A stretch of 64,000 bases of DNA from Streptomyces sp. SPB162 (GCF_029504575.1 NZ_JAQFII010000002.1:186001-250000), one strand, 5' to 3'. Shown: positions 34,248 through 44,552, counted from the stretch's first letter. Translations and numbers: made by a program. The notes: generated by a model from the sequence alone, not told the origin.

Positions 34248-35908
34248 GACGCCAGCCCCTCGGCGAGCGGCCCCAGCGCCAGCGCCGGGAAGTAGGTCAG
34301 ACCGGCGACGATGACGATCGTGCCGACGAGCAGCCCGGCGAACAGCGGCTTGTGGGTACCCAGGGTGCCCGCGGTGACCGGGACCGCTTTCTGCTCGGCC
34401 AGCGAGCCGGCCAGTGCCAGCACGAACACCATCGGCAGGAAACGCCCGAGCAGCATCGCCAGCCCGATCGTGCTGTTGAACCACTGGGTGTCGGCGTTGA
34501 GCCCGGCGAAGGCCGAGCCGTTGTTGTTGGCGCCCGAGGTGTAGGCGTACAGGATCTCGGAGAAGCCGTGCGCCCCGGAGTTGGTCATCGAGTGGCCCGG
34601 GGTCGGCAGCGCCATGGCCGCGGCGGTGAACCCCAGCGCCAGTGCCGGGGTGATGAGGATGTAGCAGGCCGCGAACTTGATCTCGCGGGTGCCGATCTTC
34701 TTGCCCAGGTACTCGGGGGTGCGCCCCACCATCAGCCCCGCGAGGAACACCGCGATGACGGCCATGATCAGCATGCCGTACAGTCCCGAGCCGACGCCGC
34801 CGGGCGCGATCTCACCGAGCTGCATGCCCAGCATCGTCAGGCCGCCGCCGAAGCCGGTGAACGAGGAGTGGAAGGAGTTCACCGCGCCGGTCGACGTCAG
34901 GGTGGTCGCCACCGCGAAGATCGACGACCCGGCGACACCGAAGCGGGTCTCCTTGCCCTCCATCGCCCCGCCCGCGAGGTCGAAGGCCGGGCCGCCGTGG
35001 TGGAACTCGGTCCACATCATCAACGCGGTGAAGCCGATCCAGATCGACACCATCGTGCCGAGGATCGCGTACCCCTGCCGGACGCTGCCGACCATCGTGC
35101 CGAAGGTGCGGGTGAGCGCGAAGGGGATGACGAGGATCAGGAAGACCTCGAAGAGGTTCGAAACGCCGTTCGGGTTCTCGAAGGGGTGCGCCGAGTTGGC
35201 GTTGAAGTAACCGCCACCGTTGGTGCCCAGCTCCTTGATGGCCTCCTGGGAAGCCACCGCCCCGCCGTTCCACTGCTGCGCCCCGCCCGAGAACTGGCCG
35301 ACACCGTGGATACCCGAGAAGTTCTGGATCGCCCCACAGGCGACCAGCACGATCGCGCCGATCACCGCGATCGGGAGCAGGATCCGTACGGTGCCGCGCA
35401 CCAGGTCGGACCAGAAGTTGCCCAGCTCACCGGTGCGCGAGCGGGCGAAACCGCGCACCAGGGCCACCGCCACGGCCAGGCCCACGGCCGCCGAGACGAA
35501 GTTCTGCACCGCCAGGCCGCCGGTCTGCACGACGTGGCCCATGGCCTGCTCGCCGTAGTAGGACTGCCAGTTGGTGTTCGCCACGAAGGACGCGGCGGTG
35601 TTGAACGCCTGGTCCGGGTCGATCGAGGAGAAGCCGAGCGAACCGGGCAGAGCGCCCTGGATCCGCTGCAACAGGTACAGGAAGAGGACGCCCGCCGCGG
35701 AGAAGGCGAGGACTCCGCGCAGGTAAGCGGGCCAGCGCATCTCGGTGGACGGGTCGGCGCCAATGGCCCGGTAGATCCACTTCTCGACGCGCAGGTGCTT
35801 GTCACAGGAGTAGACGCCGGCCATGAAGTCGCCGAGGGGTCGGTATGCCAGGGCCAGCGCGGCGCTCAGCGCGAGTAGCTGGAGCACACCGGCGAGGACG
35901 GGGCTCAT
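34244..35908 (-). CDS. kdpA: potassium-transporting ATPase subunit A
   Basis: The K+-translocating subunit, 554 residues, with about ten transmembrane helices. Selectivity-filter-like loops include LGTNGGGYFNANSAHPFENP and YAYTSGANNNGSAFAG. GDFMAGVYSCDKHLRVEKW near the N-terminus is typical. The ATG at 35,908 lies 8 bp from the kdpF stop. No frameshift is seen. Confidence 0.96.
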   Translation of the reverse strand: MSPVLAGVLQLLALSAALALAYRPLGDFMAGVYSCDKHLRVEKWIYRAIGADPSTEMRWPAYLRGVLAFSAAGVLFLYLLQRIQGALPGSLGFSSIDPDQAFNTAASFVANTNWQSYYGEQAMGHVVQTGGLAVQNFVSAAVGLAVAVALVRGFARSRTGELGNFWSDLVRGTVRILLPIAVIGAIVLVACGAIQNFSGIHGVGQFSGGAQQWNGGAVASQEAIKELGTNGGGYFNANSAHPFENPNGVSNLFEVFLILVIPFALTRTFGTMVGSVRQGYAILGTMVSIWIGFTALMMWTEFHHGGPAFDLAGGAMEGKETRFGVAGSSIFAVATTLTSTGAVNSFHSSFTGFGGGLTMLGMQLGEIAPGGVGSGLYGMLIMAVIAVFLAGLMVGRTPEYLGKKIGTREIKFAACYILITPALALGFTAAAMALPTPGHSMTNSGAHGFSEILYAYTSGANNNGSAFAGLNADTQWFNSTIGLAMLLGRFLPMVFVLALAGSLAEQKAVPVTAGTLGTHKPLFAGLLVGTIVIVAGLTYFPALALGPLAEGLAS

Positions 35909-35916
35909 ATCGGAAC

Positions 35917-36006
35917 TCAGAACCTCTCCGGGTACAGGAGGGCGAGGACGAGGTAGCCCAGGAGGGCGACGGCCACGACGAGGCCGACGATGTTCTCGGC
36001 GGTCAC
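35917..36006 (-). CDS. kdpF: potassium-transporting ATPase small subunit F
   Basis: A 29-residue membrane peptide (AENIVGLVVAVALLGYLVLA, then LLYPERF) with one hydrophobic helix, matching KdpF, which stabilises the Kdp complex. The GTG at 36,006 overlaps the stop of the small peptide gene upstream. Confidence 0.88.
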   Translation of the reverse strand: MTAENIVGLVVAVALLGYLVLALLYPERF

Positions 36007-36086
36007 AGCTTTGCCACCCCCTTGGCGATGAGAGCCACCAGCGCGAACACCGCGATCGTGGTGACGACGAAGGCCAGGTCGGCCAT
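36003..36086 (-). CDS. 27-residue membrane peptide preceding kdpF
   Basis: The frame starts ATG at 36,086 with TAGGAG seven bases upstream and encodes ADLAFVVTTIAVFALVALIA then KGVAKL. It is a single membrane helix with a positive C-terminus. Its TGA overlaps the kdpF GTG, so it is the first gene of the kdp operon. I infer a second small Kdp subunit or a leader peptide. I have no family name for it. Confidence 0.7.
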   Translation of the reverse strand: MADLAFVVTTIAVFALVALIAKGVAKL

Positions 36087-36243
36087 CGTGTACTCCTAGA
36101 AGAGTCGGGACATCTGACTCCTCGAGCAAAGCGCCCCGACGAGCCCGCGCACCGTTCGTTGACGCGTCCCATACGGCCACCGGCAGGCTTTTGACGTATC
36201 CCATACGCACCCGGTCCGAGCTGCGGAGAAGCGGATGTGGCAC

Positions 36244-36294
36244 ATTGTGGCGCCACAATGGCTCCCCATGGCGCCACTCCTGTGCCATGATGGC
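36244..36294. promoter_or_regulatory. cluster of operator-like palindromes before the RHH gene
   Basis: A perfect 16-bp palindrome ATTGTGGCGCCACAAT (36,244-36,259), a TGGCGCCA core (36,269-36,276) and an imperfect GCCATGATGGC (36,284-36,294) lie just upstream of the ATG at 36,298. Repeated TGGCGCCA half-sites fit cooperative autorepression by the encoded ribbon-helix-helix protein. Confidence 0.55.
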
Positions 36295-36297
36295 GTT

Positions 36298-36834
36298 ATG
36301 GACCTCACGCCGTATGTAGACCACCTCCGGCACGAGCTCGCGGTCGCCGCCGAGGCCGGCGGAGACGAAGCCCGCGCCCTGGCCGAGCGGCTCACCGCAC
36401 CGCTGGAGTCGGCCGCCCGGCTCACCCTGCTCAACGCGCTGTCCGCCGCCATGGACGAGGTCACCCGCGAACTGGCGCCGGGCTCCGTCGACGTACGGCT
36501 ACGCGGACTCGACCCCGAGTTCGTGCTCACCCCGGCCCCGACCCACGACGAGGCGTACCAGGAAGCCGAGGAGCCCGAGAGCCCGGCGGACAGCGAGCCG
36601 CCCGCACCACCCGCCCCCGCGGACGGCGACGAGGGCGGCACCGCACGCATCAACTTCCGCCTCCCCGCCCACCTCAAGAACCGGGTGGAGGACGCCGCCG
36701 GACGCGAGAGCCTCTCCGTCAACGCCTGGCTCGTACGGGCCGTCGCCATCGCCCTGGAACCCGGCGAGCCCGGCCGCCCCACCGGCCGCAACCGCCATCG
36801 CGGCTCCCAGGGCTACACCGGCTGGGTCCGCTGA
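36298..36834 (+). CDS. HicB-family antitoxin-like regulator with C-terminal ribbon-helix-helix
   Basis: A cytoplasmic protein of 178 residues. The N-terminal half is helical and acidic (DLTPYVDHLRHELAVAAEAG). An acidic Pro-rich linker follows. INFRLPAHLKNRVEDAAGRE then SLSVNAWLVRAVAIAL form an Arc/CopG-type RHH DNA-binding domain. No HicA toxin is adjacent; the next gene encodes a DUF4097 protein. Operator-like palindromes overlap the start region, so autoregulation is likely. I chose the ATG at 36,298; a longer frame from 36,235 would translate the palindromes. Confidence 0.75.
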   Translation: MDLTPYVDHLRHELAVAAEAGGDEARALAERLTAPLESAARLTLLNALSAAMDEVTRELAPGSVDVRLRGLDPEFVLTPAPTHDEAYQEAEEPESPADSEPPAPPAPADGDEGGTARINFRLPAHLKNRVEDAAGRESLSVNAWLVRAVAIALEPGEPGRPTGRNRHRGSQGYTGWVR

Positions 36835-36955
36835 CGGCAGCTCCGTCAAGCCGGGAACCAGCAGATCACCGCTTCTCCTTCACCCTCCGCAGCCGCCGCT
36901 GGGAGGCCCCCGACCGGCGGGACAGACCCGCCGACGTCATGAGGACGGGACCGCC

Positions 36956-37792
36956 ATGCCTGAATTCGACACCCCGGAACCGATCACCGTCACCCTGGAA
37001 TTCGACATCGGAACCGCGCGGATCATCGCGAGCCCGCGCACCACCACCGTCGTCGAGATCCTCCCGAGCGACGGCGCCACCGAACTCGACGTACGAGCGG
37101 CGCAGCAGACCCACGTCGTCTGCACCGGTGACACGTTGCTGGTCAAGGGGGGCAGGAAACGCTCCCTGTTCGGCGGCAGCGGATCGATCGACGTCATCAT
37201 CGAACTGCCGGCCGGCTCGCACCTGCAGGGCGTCACGCCCATGGCCGACCTCACCGTCGAGGGCCGGGTCGGGAACTGCCGGCTCAAGACCTCGTTCGGC
37301 GACATCCGGATCGACGAGGCGGCAACGGTCAACCTGCGCACCGGCCGCGGCGACATCCGCCTGGACCGCGCCACCGGGGACGCCGACGTCGTCGGAGCCG
37401 GCAGGGTCGACATCGGCCAGGTCACCGGCGCGGTGACGGTCGAGAACGGCAACGGTGAGACCGCCGTCGGCGAAGTCACCGGCGACCTGCGCGTCAACTC
37501 CTCCAACGGCCGCATCACCGTCGACGTCGCGCACGCCTCGATCGACGCCAAATCCGCCAGGGGCGCCATCCGGATCGGCGAGGTGACGCGCGGCCAGGTC
37601 GCACTCCAGGCCGCCGCGGGCGACCTGGAAGTCGGCATCCGCCAAGCCACCGCCGCCTGGCTCGACGTGAACACCCGCTTCGGCACGGTACGCAACTCCC
37701 TCGGGCCCTCCGAAGGCCCCGGCGACGCCGACGCGACGGTCGAGGTACGCGCCCGCACCGGCGTCGGCGACATCGTGATCCGCCGCTCCTGA
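36956..37792 (+). CDS. DUF4097 family beta-strand repeat protein
   Basis: A protein of 278 residues made of short beta-strand repeats with Gly/Asp turns (GDIRIDEAATVNLRTGRGDI, NGNGETAVGEVTGDLRVNSS), the DUF4097 (adhesin-like beta-helix) pattern. No signal peptide or anchor is seen, so it is probably cytoplasmic. Start ATG at 36,956. It lies 121 bp after the RHH regulator gene, likely as its operon partner. Biochemical function is unknown. Confidence 0.8.
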   Translation: MPEFDTPEPITVTLEFDIGTARIIASPRTTTVVEILPSDGATELDVRAAQQTHVVCTGDTLLVKGGRKRSLFGGSGSIDVIIELPAGSHLQGVTPMADLTVEGRVGNCRLKTSFGDIRIDEAATVNLRTGRGDIRLDRATGDADVVGAGRVDIGQVTGAVTVENGNGETAVGEVTGDLRVNSSNGRITVDVAHASIDAKSARGAIRIGEVTRGQVALQAAAGDLEVGIRQATAAWLDVNTRFGTVRNSLGPSEGPGDADATVEVRARTGVGDIVIRRS

Positions 37793-37897
37793 AACGGCCG
37801 ATACCCACCTCCCCGGTCTGTGCCCAGAGCGCCGGCCGGACGCATACTCGACAGCGCGGACGCGGACGGCGATCCGCTCCCCGACCCGGCGGAGACC

Positions 37898-38380
37898 ATG
37901 GATCTTCTGCCCTTCGACCCAGCGCACGCGGCCGCCGTCGCCGCCTGGCCGCTGACCCCCACAGAAGTGTCGATGTGGTGCGGCCTGCGCGAGTTCCCCC
38001 TGTCCGCGCGGACCGTCGCGGCCTGGCAGCACGGCGACGACGTCCGCGCCCACCTGCTCTTCGACCGCGAACAACCCATCGGCTACGGGGAATTGTGGGT
38101 CGACGACGAGGAGCAGGAGATCGAGCTCGCCCGGATCATCGTCGCCCCCGACGCCCGCGGGAAAGGACACGGACGGACTCTGGTCCGCGAGCTGCTCGCC
38201 CAAGCACTGCTGACGGGCCACTCCGCGGTCTTCCTGCGGGTGCACCCCGGCAACGACCGCGCGCTGAGGTGCTACCTGACCACCGGCTTCACCCCGGTCG
38301 ACGCCCGCCTGGCCGAGAGCTGGAACGCCCTCCAGCCGGTCCCCTACCTATGGCTCCAACACGACGCGCCGGCGCCGTGA
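37898..38380 (+). CDS. GNAT-family N-acetyltransferase
   Basis: A GNAT enzyme of 160 residues. ELARIIVAPDARGKGHGRTL contains the acetyl-CoA pyrophosphate loop (RGKGHG), and VHPGNDRALRCYLTTGF is the C-terminal motif B region. The ATG at 37,898 has GGAG five bases upstream; the frame is open from 37,820 but without a site. The substrate is unknown. Confidence 0.82.
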   Translation: MDLLPFDPAHAAAVAAWPLTPTEVSMWCGLREFPLSARTVAAWQHGDDVRAHLLFDREQPIGYGELWVDDEEQEIELARIIVAPDARGKGHGRTLVRELLAQALLTGHSAVFLRVHPGNDRALRCYLTTGFTPVDARLAESWNALQPVPYLWLQHDAPAP

Positions 38381-38387
38381 CACACCC

Positions 38388-39308
38388 GTGCGCGACAATC
38401 AGCGGGTGCCCGACTACCCCTCACTCGCCGCGCTCGACACGCTCCTCGCCTCGCTGCCCGACATCGGGGAAGCCCGCCGACGGCAGCTCGGCATGGTGCG
38501 CCGGGAACTCGCGGCAGCGCTGGCGCGGGACGCGCTGCCGGTGGCGGCCCGGCGCAACGTGCGACGGTTGCTGGAGACCGGGAGCCTCACCGCCTACCTG
38601 CGCCTGGCCGAGTCCGGCACCCTGCGCCACCGACTCGTCGGCGGACGCCGCCCGCCGACCTCCGCACCGACCAACCAGGCCCGCTACGACTGTCTGAACC
38701 TCGCCCGCACGGCAGCCGGACTGCCCCGCCTGCCGCTCGGCGGCGGCGCCCCCGTACTGCGACCGACCCCCGAGGCCGGCCGGCTCACCGCGTTGCGGCG
38801 GCAGCTCGACCAGGACCTCGCGGGCCACCTCTCCCCCGGCCGCATCCGGCTCACCGCCGTACTCGCCCTGCTCCTCGACACCCGGTCACGTTCCGGCGAA
38901 CTGGCCGTGCAGCGCGTCACGCACCTGACCGACGGCCACACCGGCATCCACATCCGACGGCAACCGCAGCACGGCACCACCGCCGCCCCCGAGCGCGAGT
39001 GGCTACCGCTGTCGGATCTCAGCCGAGCCGCTCTCGACCGGTGGTTGCCGCTGCGCGCCGACCTGATGAGCCGCGCGCACGGCACCACCCGCCTGTGGGT
39101 CAGCCTCCGCATGAACCACGCCGGCATCCTGGACGACGACGGCCGGGCCACGCTGCGGCCGACCGGGATGCCGCTGGAGGAGAACGGCCTGGTCACCTCC
39201 TACCGCGCCGGCCGCTCCCGGTACGACGAACTGCGACGCCTGCTGCCCCCGAAGATGGAACAGCTGCGCCGGGCCGCCGAGGAGCAGCACCTCGCCGCAC
39301 AGGTGTAG
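38388..39308 (+). CDS. tyrosine-recombinase-like protein lacking the C-terminal catalytic motifs
   Basis: A protein of about 306 residues resembling the core of phage-type integrases. An N-terminal helical region is followed by RIRLTAVLALLLDTRSRSGE, which aligns with the first catalytic Arg region. REWLPLSDLSRAALDRWLPL fits the strand before the second box. I cannot find the HxLRH box, the second His or a terminal catalytic Tyr. It may be a degenerate recombinase or DNA-binding relative. The start is uncertain: GTG at 38,388 or at 38,406, neither with a clear ribosome site. No attachment sites are visible. Confidence 0.55.
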   Translation: MRDNQRVPDYPSLAALDTLLASLPDIGEARRRQLGMVRRELAAALARDALPVAARRNVRRLLETGSLTAYLRLAESGTLRHRLVGGRRPPTSAPTNQARYDCLNLARTAAGLPRLPLGGGAPVLRPTPEAGRLTALRRQLDQDLAGHLSPGRIRLTAVLALLLDTRSRSGELAVQRVTHLTDGHTGIHIRRQPQHGTTAAPEREWLPLSDLSRAALDRWLPLRADLMSRAHGTTRLWVSLRMNHAGILDDDGRATLRPTGMPLEENGLVTSYRAGRSRYDELRRLLPPKMEQLRRAAEEQHLAAQV

Positions 39309-39438
39309 TGCGGCAGGAACACGGCCGGAACAGGATCACCGGGGCCCGGCTCCCCCGCTGCGTCTTCCTGCTGTTCGTTGCGGGCAGCCGCCGGCCCACA
39401 GGGCTTGTTATTTTGTGCCAACCACGATGGCGCGGTAC

Positions 39439-39948
39439 TCAACGACGCCGCAGCACCCCGCCGATGAAGGCGGCCTGGCCGGCGTGCTGCAGGTCGTCGG
39501 AGACGACGCTCACCAGGCGTACCCCCTGCGTCACCGCCGGAGTCCAGTTCTCGTCGACGACGCGGTCGAGGTCGGCCTCACTGAGCCCGCGCACATACGC
39601 GACGGTGTGCGCGTGCACGGCGTCGTAGTAGTCCAGGAGCAGCTCCGGGGAGTCCACGCGGACGGCGGCCACGTCGTCGCCCTTGTGCCCATAGCCGGTG
39701 GCACTGGCGGAGAAGGGCAGCTGGAAGCGGTCGGCCCAGCCCTGCGCGATCCAGACCTGCTCGGTGCCCGCCAGATCGGCGACGTGGTCGTCCTGAATGC
39801 GCGTCAGGTGCCACACCAGCCAGGCGATCGAGTTGGCCTCCGCGTCCAGCCGCGCGGCCAGTTCGTCCGCGGTGAGTCCTTCGACGGCGCCGTGGACGGT
39901 TTCCTGGATTCGGCCGAAGGCATCGGCCAGTAGCTCCGCGCTGTTCAT
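39439..39948 (-). CDS. DinB-family protein (DUF664-like, putative thiol transferase)
   Basis: A four-helix-bundle protein of 169 residues. The probable metal-binding histidines are in WHLTRIQDDHVADL and in SDDLQHAGQAAFIGG. Actinomycete members are often mycothiol-dependent enzymes. The ATG at 39,948 follows GAGGAG at seven bases; an ATG at 39,966 would include that site. It is convergent with the integrase-like gene; the 130-bp gap holds no clear stem. Confidence 0.8.
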   Translation of the reverse strand: MNSAELLADAFGRIQETVHGAVEGLTADELAARLDAEANSIAWLVWHLTRIQDDHVADLAGTEQVWIAQGWADRFQLPFSASATGYGHKGDDVAAVRVDSPELLLDYYDAVHAHTVAYVRGLSEADLDRVVDENWTPAVTQGVRLVSVVSDDLQHAGQAAFIGGVLRRR

Positions 39949-40043
39949 CCGTGACTCCTCAGACATGGCCGGCGCACCGCCGGTTCCGGGCGAAGATCGA
40001 ACGTACCGAACACTCCGATTGTGCACGCCGGGCCCGGAAGCGG

Positions 40044-40070
40044 TTGACCTTGACACGGTGGCAGGGCTTT
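40044..40070 (+). promoter_or_regulatory. MerR-type promoter/operator
   Basis: Overlapping TTGACC (40,044-40,049) and TTGACA (40,050-40,055) are followed by an imperfect dyad CCTTGACAC-G-GTGGCAGG. This is the layout bound by MerR proteins between -35 and -10. It lies about 30 bp before the HEAT gene whose operon ends in a MerR regulator, suggesting autoregulation. Confidence 0.5.
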
Positions 40071-40096
40071 CACTGCTCGCCGAGGAGGTGGTCTCG

Positions 40097-40768
40097 ATGA
40101 CGACCACGAAGCAGGACACGGATGCCCCACGCACACTCCGAGCGCTGGAGGACGGTCGTTCTTCCGTGCGACTGCGAGCCGCCATGATGGTCGGCACGAC
40201 GCCCGACCCGCGTTGGGTCGGCCCGCTCGTCGAACGGTGCGCGGTGGAGCCCGAGTTCCTCGTCCGCGACATGCTGACCTGGGCGCTCACCCGCCACCCG
40301 GTAGCCCTGACGCTCCCCGCGCTGGTCCGCGAGCTCCGTTCGGAGCGTGCGCGGGCACGGAGCCAGGCGCTGCACACGCTGTCCAAGATCGGGGACCGGC
40401 GGGCATGGCCGGCGGTCACCCGGGCGCTGTTGTCCGACGCCGACGACGAGGTGGCGCGGAGCGCCTGGCGGGCCGCGGTCGTGCTCGTACCGGAGGGCGG
40501 GGAGTCGGCGCTGGCCGCGGTACTGGCGACGCAGCTCGGGCGCGGTGAGCGCGAGACGCAGCTGAGTCTCAGCCGGGCGCTGGTCGCGCTCGGTGAAACC
40601 GTCGTATCGGCTCTGCGTACTGCGGCGACGGCCCCCGACCCGCGCATGCGGACACACGCGCTGGCCACGCGACAGCTGCTGCGCGACCCGGACGCCGGCT
40701 TCGAGTTCGCGATCGAGGAGGCCAAGCGCGTCGTGGCCCTCGGCGGGCCCGGACGGGAGGGACTATAG
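40097..40768 (+). CDS. HEAT-repeat protein
   Basis: A helical-repeat protein of about 223 residues. Successive HEAT-like pairs can be followed (SSVRLRAAMMVGTTPDPRWV, ARARSQALHTLSKIGDRRAW, DDEVARSAWRAAVVLVPEGG). The ATG at 40,097 follows GAGGAGGTGG. It is 3 bp upstream of the MerR-HEAT gene, in one operon. The repeats resemble those attached to the MerR regulator, so the two may bind the same partner. Function is unknown. Confidence 0.75.
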   Translation: MTTTKQDTDAPRTLRALEDGRSSVRLRAAMMVGTTPDPRWVGPLVERCAVEPEFLVRDMLTWALTRHPVALTLPALVRELRSERARARSQALHTLSKIGDRRAWPAVTRALLSDADDEVARSAWRAAVVLVPEGGESALAAVLATQLGRGERETQLSLSRALVALGETVVSALRTAATAPDPRMRTHALATRQLLRDPDAGFEFAIEEAKRVVALGGPGREGL

Positions 40769-40771
40769 GAC

Positions 40772-41776
40772 GTGTTGATCGGTGAGGTGGCGCGACGGTC
40801 CGGGGTCAGTGCCCGCATGCTCCGGCACTACGAGTCGCTCGGCCTGGTGCGGCCTTCGGGCCGTACGGGCTCCGGCTACCGGGAGTACTCCGGCGAGGAC
40901 ATCCGGCGGATCTTCCATATCGAGAGCCTGCGGTCGCTGGGGCTGTCGTTGCGGGAGATCGGGCGCGCGCTCGACGATCCCGCCTTCACGCCCCCGACGC
41001 TCGTCACCGATCTGATCCGGCAGACACGCGAACGCATCGCGGCCGAGACCGAGTTGCTCACGCGGCTGCGGCGGATCGATGCCGCGGAGCCCGCCGGCTG
41101 GGAGGACGTCCTGCAGGTCGTCGCGCTCCTCCGGGCGCTGGGGTCCAAGAGCGCCGACGCGCGCCAGCGCGCGGCCCTCTCCTCGGCCCACGAGGTTCCG
41201 GTGCCGGTGGAGGCCCTGGTCGAGGCGGCGCTGGGCGAGACGGAGCCGAACGTCGCCGGGGCCCTTCGCTGGGCATTGGCGCGATCGGGCGAAGGTGGCA
41301 CGGCGCTGCTGGCGGAGGGCCTCGGCTCGCCGGTGGCCGCGGTGCGCGAGCGCGCTGTCCGGTCCCTCACCGAGATGCCCGGCAGCGGGGCCACCGCACG
41401 GCTGCGGGACGCTCTCGCCGGCCCCGACCCAGTGGTCCGCGGGTACGCGGCGCTGGCACTCGGGGCACGGGGAGTGGCCGAAGCGGTCCCGACGCTGATC
41501 GACATGATCACCGAGGGGAGGAACGACACCGACGCGGCCGACGCGCTGAGCGTGCTGGCGAGCGACACCGCGACGTCGGACCGGATCGCGGCCCGCCTCG
41601 TCGATCGTCTCGCCCACGACACCACGGACGCGCCCGCCCGCGGACGCCTGACCCAGGCGCTGGCGGACATCCCGGGGTCGACGGCGTCACGTGCCCTGGT
41701 GGAGCTGTCGTACGACGAGGACCGTGCCGTCGCGCTGACGGCGACGTACCTCCTCCGGCTGCGCGACGCGCGGTGA
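40772..41776 (+). CDS. MerR-family regulator with C-terminal HEAT repeats
   Basis: A transcription factor of 334 residues. The N-terminal winged helix is classical MerR (IGEVARRSGVSARMLRHYES then LGLVRPSGR) with a dimerisation coiled coil to about residue 105. The effector region is replaced by HEAT-type repeats (about 120-330; for example PVVRGYAALALGARGVAEAV). No metal-binding cysteines are present. The start is GTG at 40,772, or TTG at 40,775 with better spacing from AGGA. The HEAT tail suggests protein or nucleic-acid sensing. Confidence 0.85.
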   Translation: MLIGEVARRSGVSARMLRHYESLGLVRPSGRTGSGYREYSGEDIRRIFHIESLRSLGLSLREIGRALDDPAFTPPTLVTDLIRQTRERIAAETELLTRLRRIDAAEPAGWEDVLQVVALLRALGSKSADARQRAALSSAHEVPVPVEALVEAALGETEPNVAGALRWALARSGEGGTALLAEGLGSPVAAVRERAVRSLTEMPGSGATARLRDALAGPDPVVRGYAALALGARGVAEAVPTLIDMITEGRNDTDAADALSVLASDTATSDRIAARLVDRLAHDTTDAPARGRLTQALADIPGSTASRALVELSYDEDRAVALTATYLLRLRDAR

Positions 41777-41810
41777 CGGAAAAATCTCGGAGTCGCAGCT
41801 GCGCCGTAAT

Positions 41811-41826
41811 TCGAACACGTGCTTGA
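41811..41826. promoter_or_regulatory. LexA/SOS-box-like site
   Basis: TCGAACACGTGCTTGA matches the Gram-positive SOS consensus TCGAACRNNYGTTCGA at 14 of 16 positions. It lies 12 bp before the ATG of a small gene at 41,838, where LexA binding would block initiation. Confidence 0.45.
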
Positions 41827-41837
41827 ATTAGCGGGTG

Positions 41838-42062
41838 ATGTACTCCTTCCCCCACGAACTCCTGCAGGCGCAGCGCGAGTGGTACGCCGTGTACGGCCAA
41901 CTCGCCGACCGCACCACCAGCAGCACGGCCGCGCAGACCACGGCGCTCCGCCGCCGTCTGCACCGGCTGTCCGTCCAGGTGTCCACACATCCGTACTGGG
42001 AGGCACACACCGGAAGAGCGCCCGCGGCCCGCATGGCCCTGCGCGAGCTGGCCCGCGGCTAA
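41838..42062 (+). CDS. small conserved-looking hypothetical protein
   Basis: A protein of 74 residues, helical and basic, with YSFPHELLQAQREWYAVYGQ and TTALRRRLHRLSVQVSTHPY. There is no membrane helix or signal. The ATG at 41,838 (GTG at 41,835 alternative) follows the SOS-like box closely; GCGGG is a weak ribosome site. The pattern looks like a small actinomycete protein I have seen as hypothetical, but I cannot name a family. If the box is real, it belongs to the DNA-damage response. Confidence 0.6.
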   Translation: MYSFPHELLQAQREWYAVYGQLADRTTSSTAAQTTALRRRLHRLSVQVSTHPYWEAHTGRAPAARMALRELARG

Positions 42063-42464
42063 GGGCTGTCAGGTCGGAAATCCGTTTCCCCGTCCGCCCG
42101 TTGGTTCACTACACTCACGATCAATCGCGCGCCGCCATGTCATCGTCATCGCGGCGCGCTCCGTGGCAGTCGAGGGGAGGCCGGTCGTGCGTCACCGCAC
42201 CGCTGTCGTCGTTCCTCCGTCACGGTTCGAGGTGATCCTGGTGTCTTCGTCCCCCCAGTGCCGGCTGCGCGGCTGCCACTGGACGTCCGTGACGAACGCC
42301 TGACCTCTCCTACTGATCCGCGCACCGACTCCCGTACGTATCCCCCGCCCGACGGCTCGACGCCGGGCGGACACGTACCGGTGCCGTGTGCCGTGTCTCA
42401 GGAGGCTGCCCTCGTCCGGAATCGCGCCGACCCTTTCCAGGAACACCCCGAAAGGCCATGGGCC
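42063..42464 (+). promoter_or_regulatory. leader region of the EF-G-like gene
   Basis: A -10-like TACACT (42,110-42,115) without an obvious -35, a leader ORF (42,187-42,303) and a compound hairpin (42,334-42,378; GTACGT/ACGTAC outside CCGCCCG/CGGGCGG) precede the GTG at 42,465. The order promoter, leader peptide, hairpin, resistance-type GTPase gene resembles ribosome-mediated attenuation. The mechanism is inferred. Confidence 0.5.
42187..42303 (+). CDS. 38-residue leader peptide upstream of the EF-G-like gene
   Basis: The GTG at 42,187 follows GAGGGGAGG, a better ribosome site than that of the main gene. The product is RHRTAVVVPPSRFEVILVSS then SPQCRLRGCHWTSVTNA. It ends 31 bp before a strong hairpin. 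I infer a regulatory leader rather than a functional protein. Confidence 0.5.
   Translation: MRHRTAVVVPPSRFEVILVSSSPQCRLRGCHWTSVTNA

Positions 42465-44552
<2,088 letters not shown>

Noticed and set aside
42258..42464. N-terminal extension of the EF-G-like protein
   Set aside because: It is low complexity with no relation to EF-G and overlaps the leader peptide; the conserved region begins after the GTG at 42,465.
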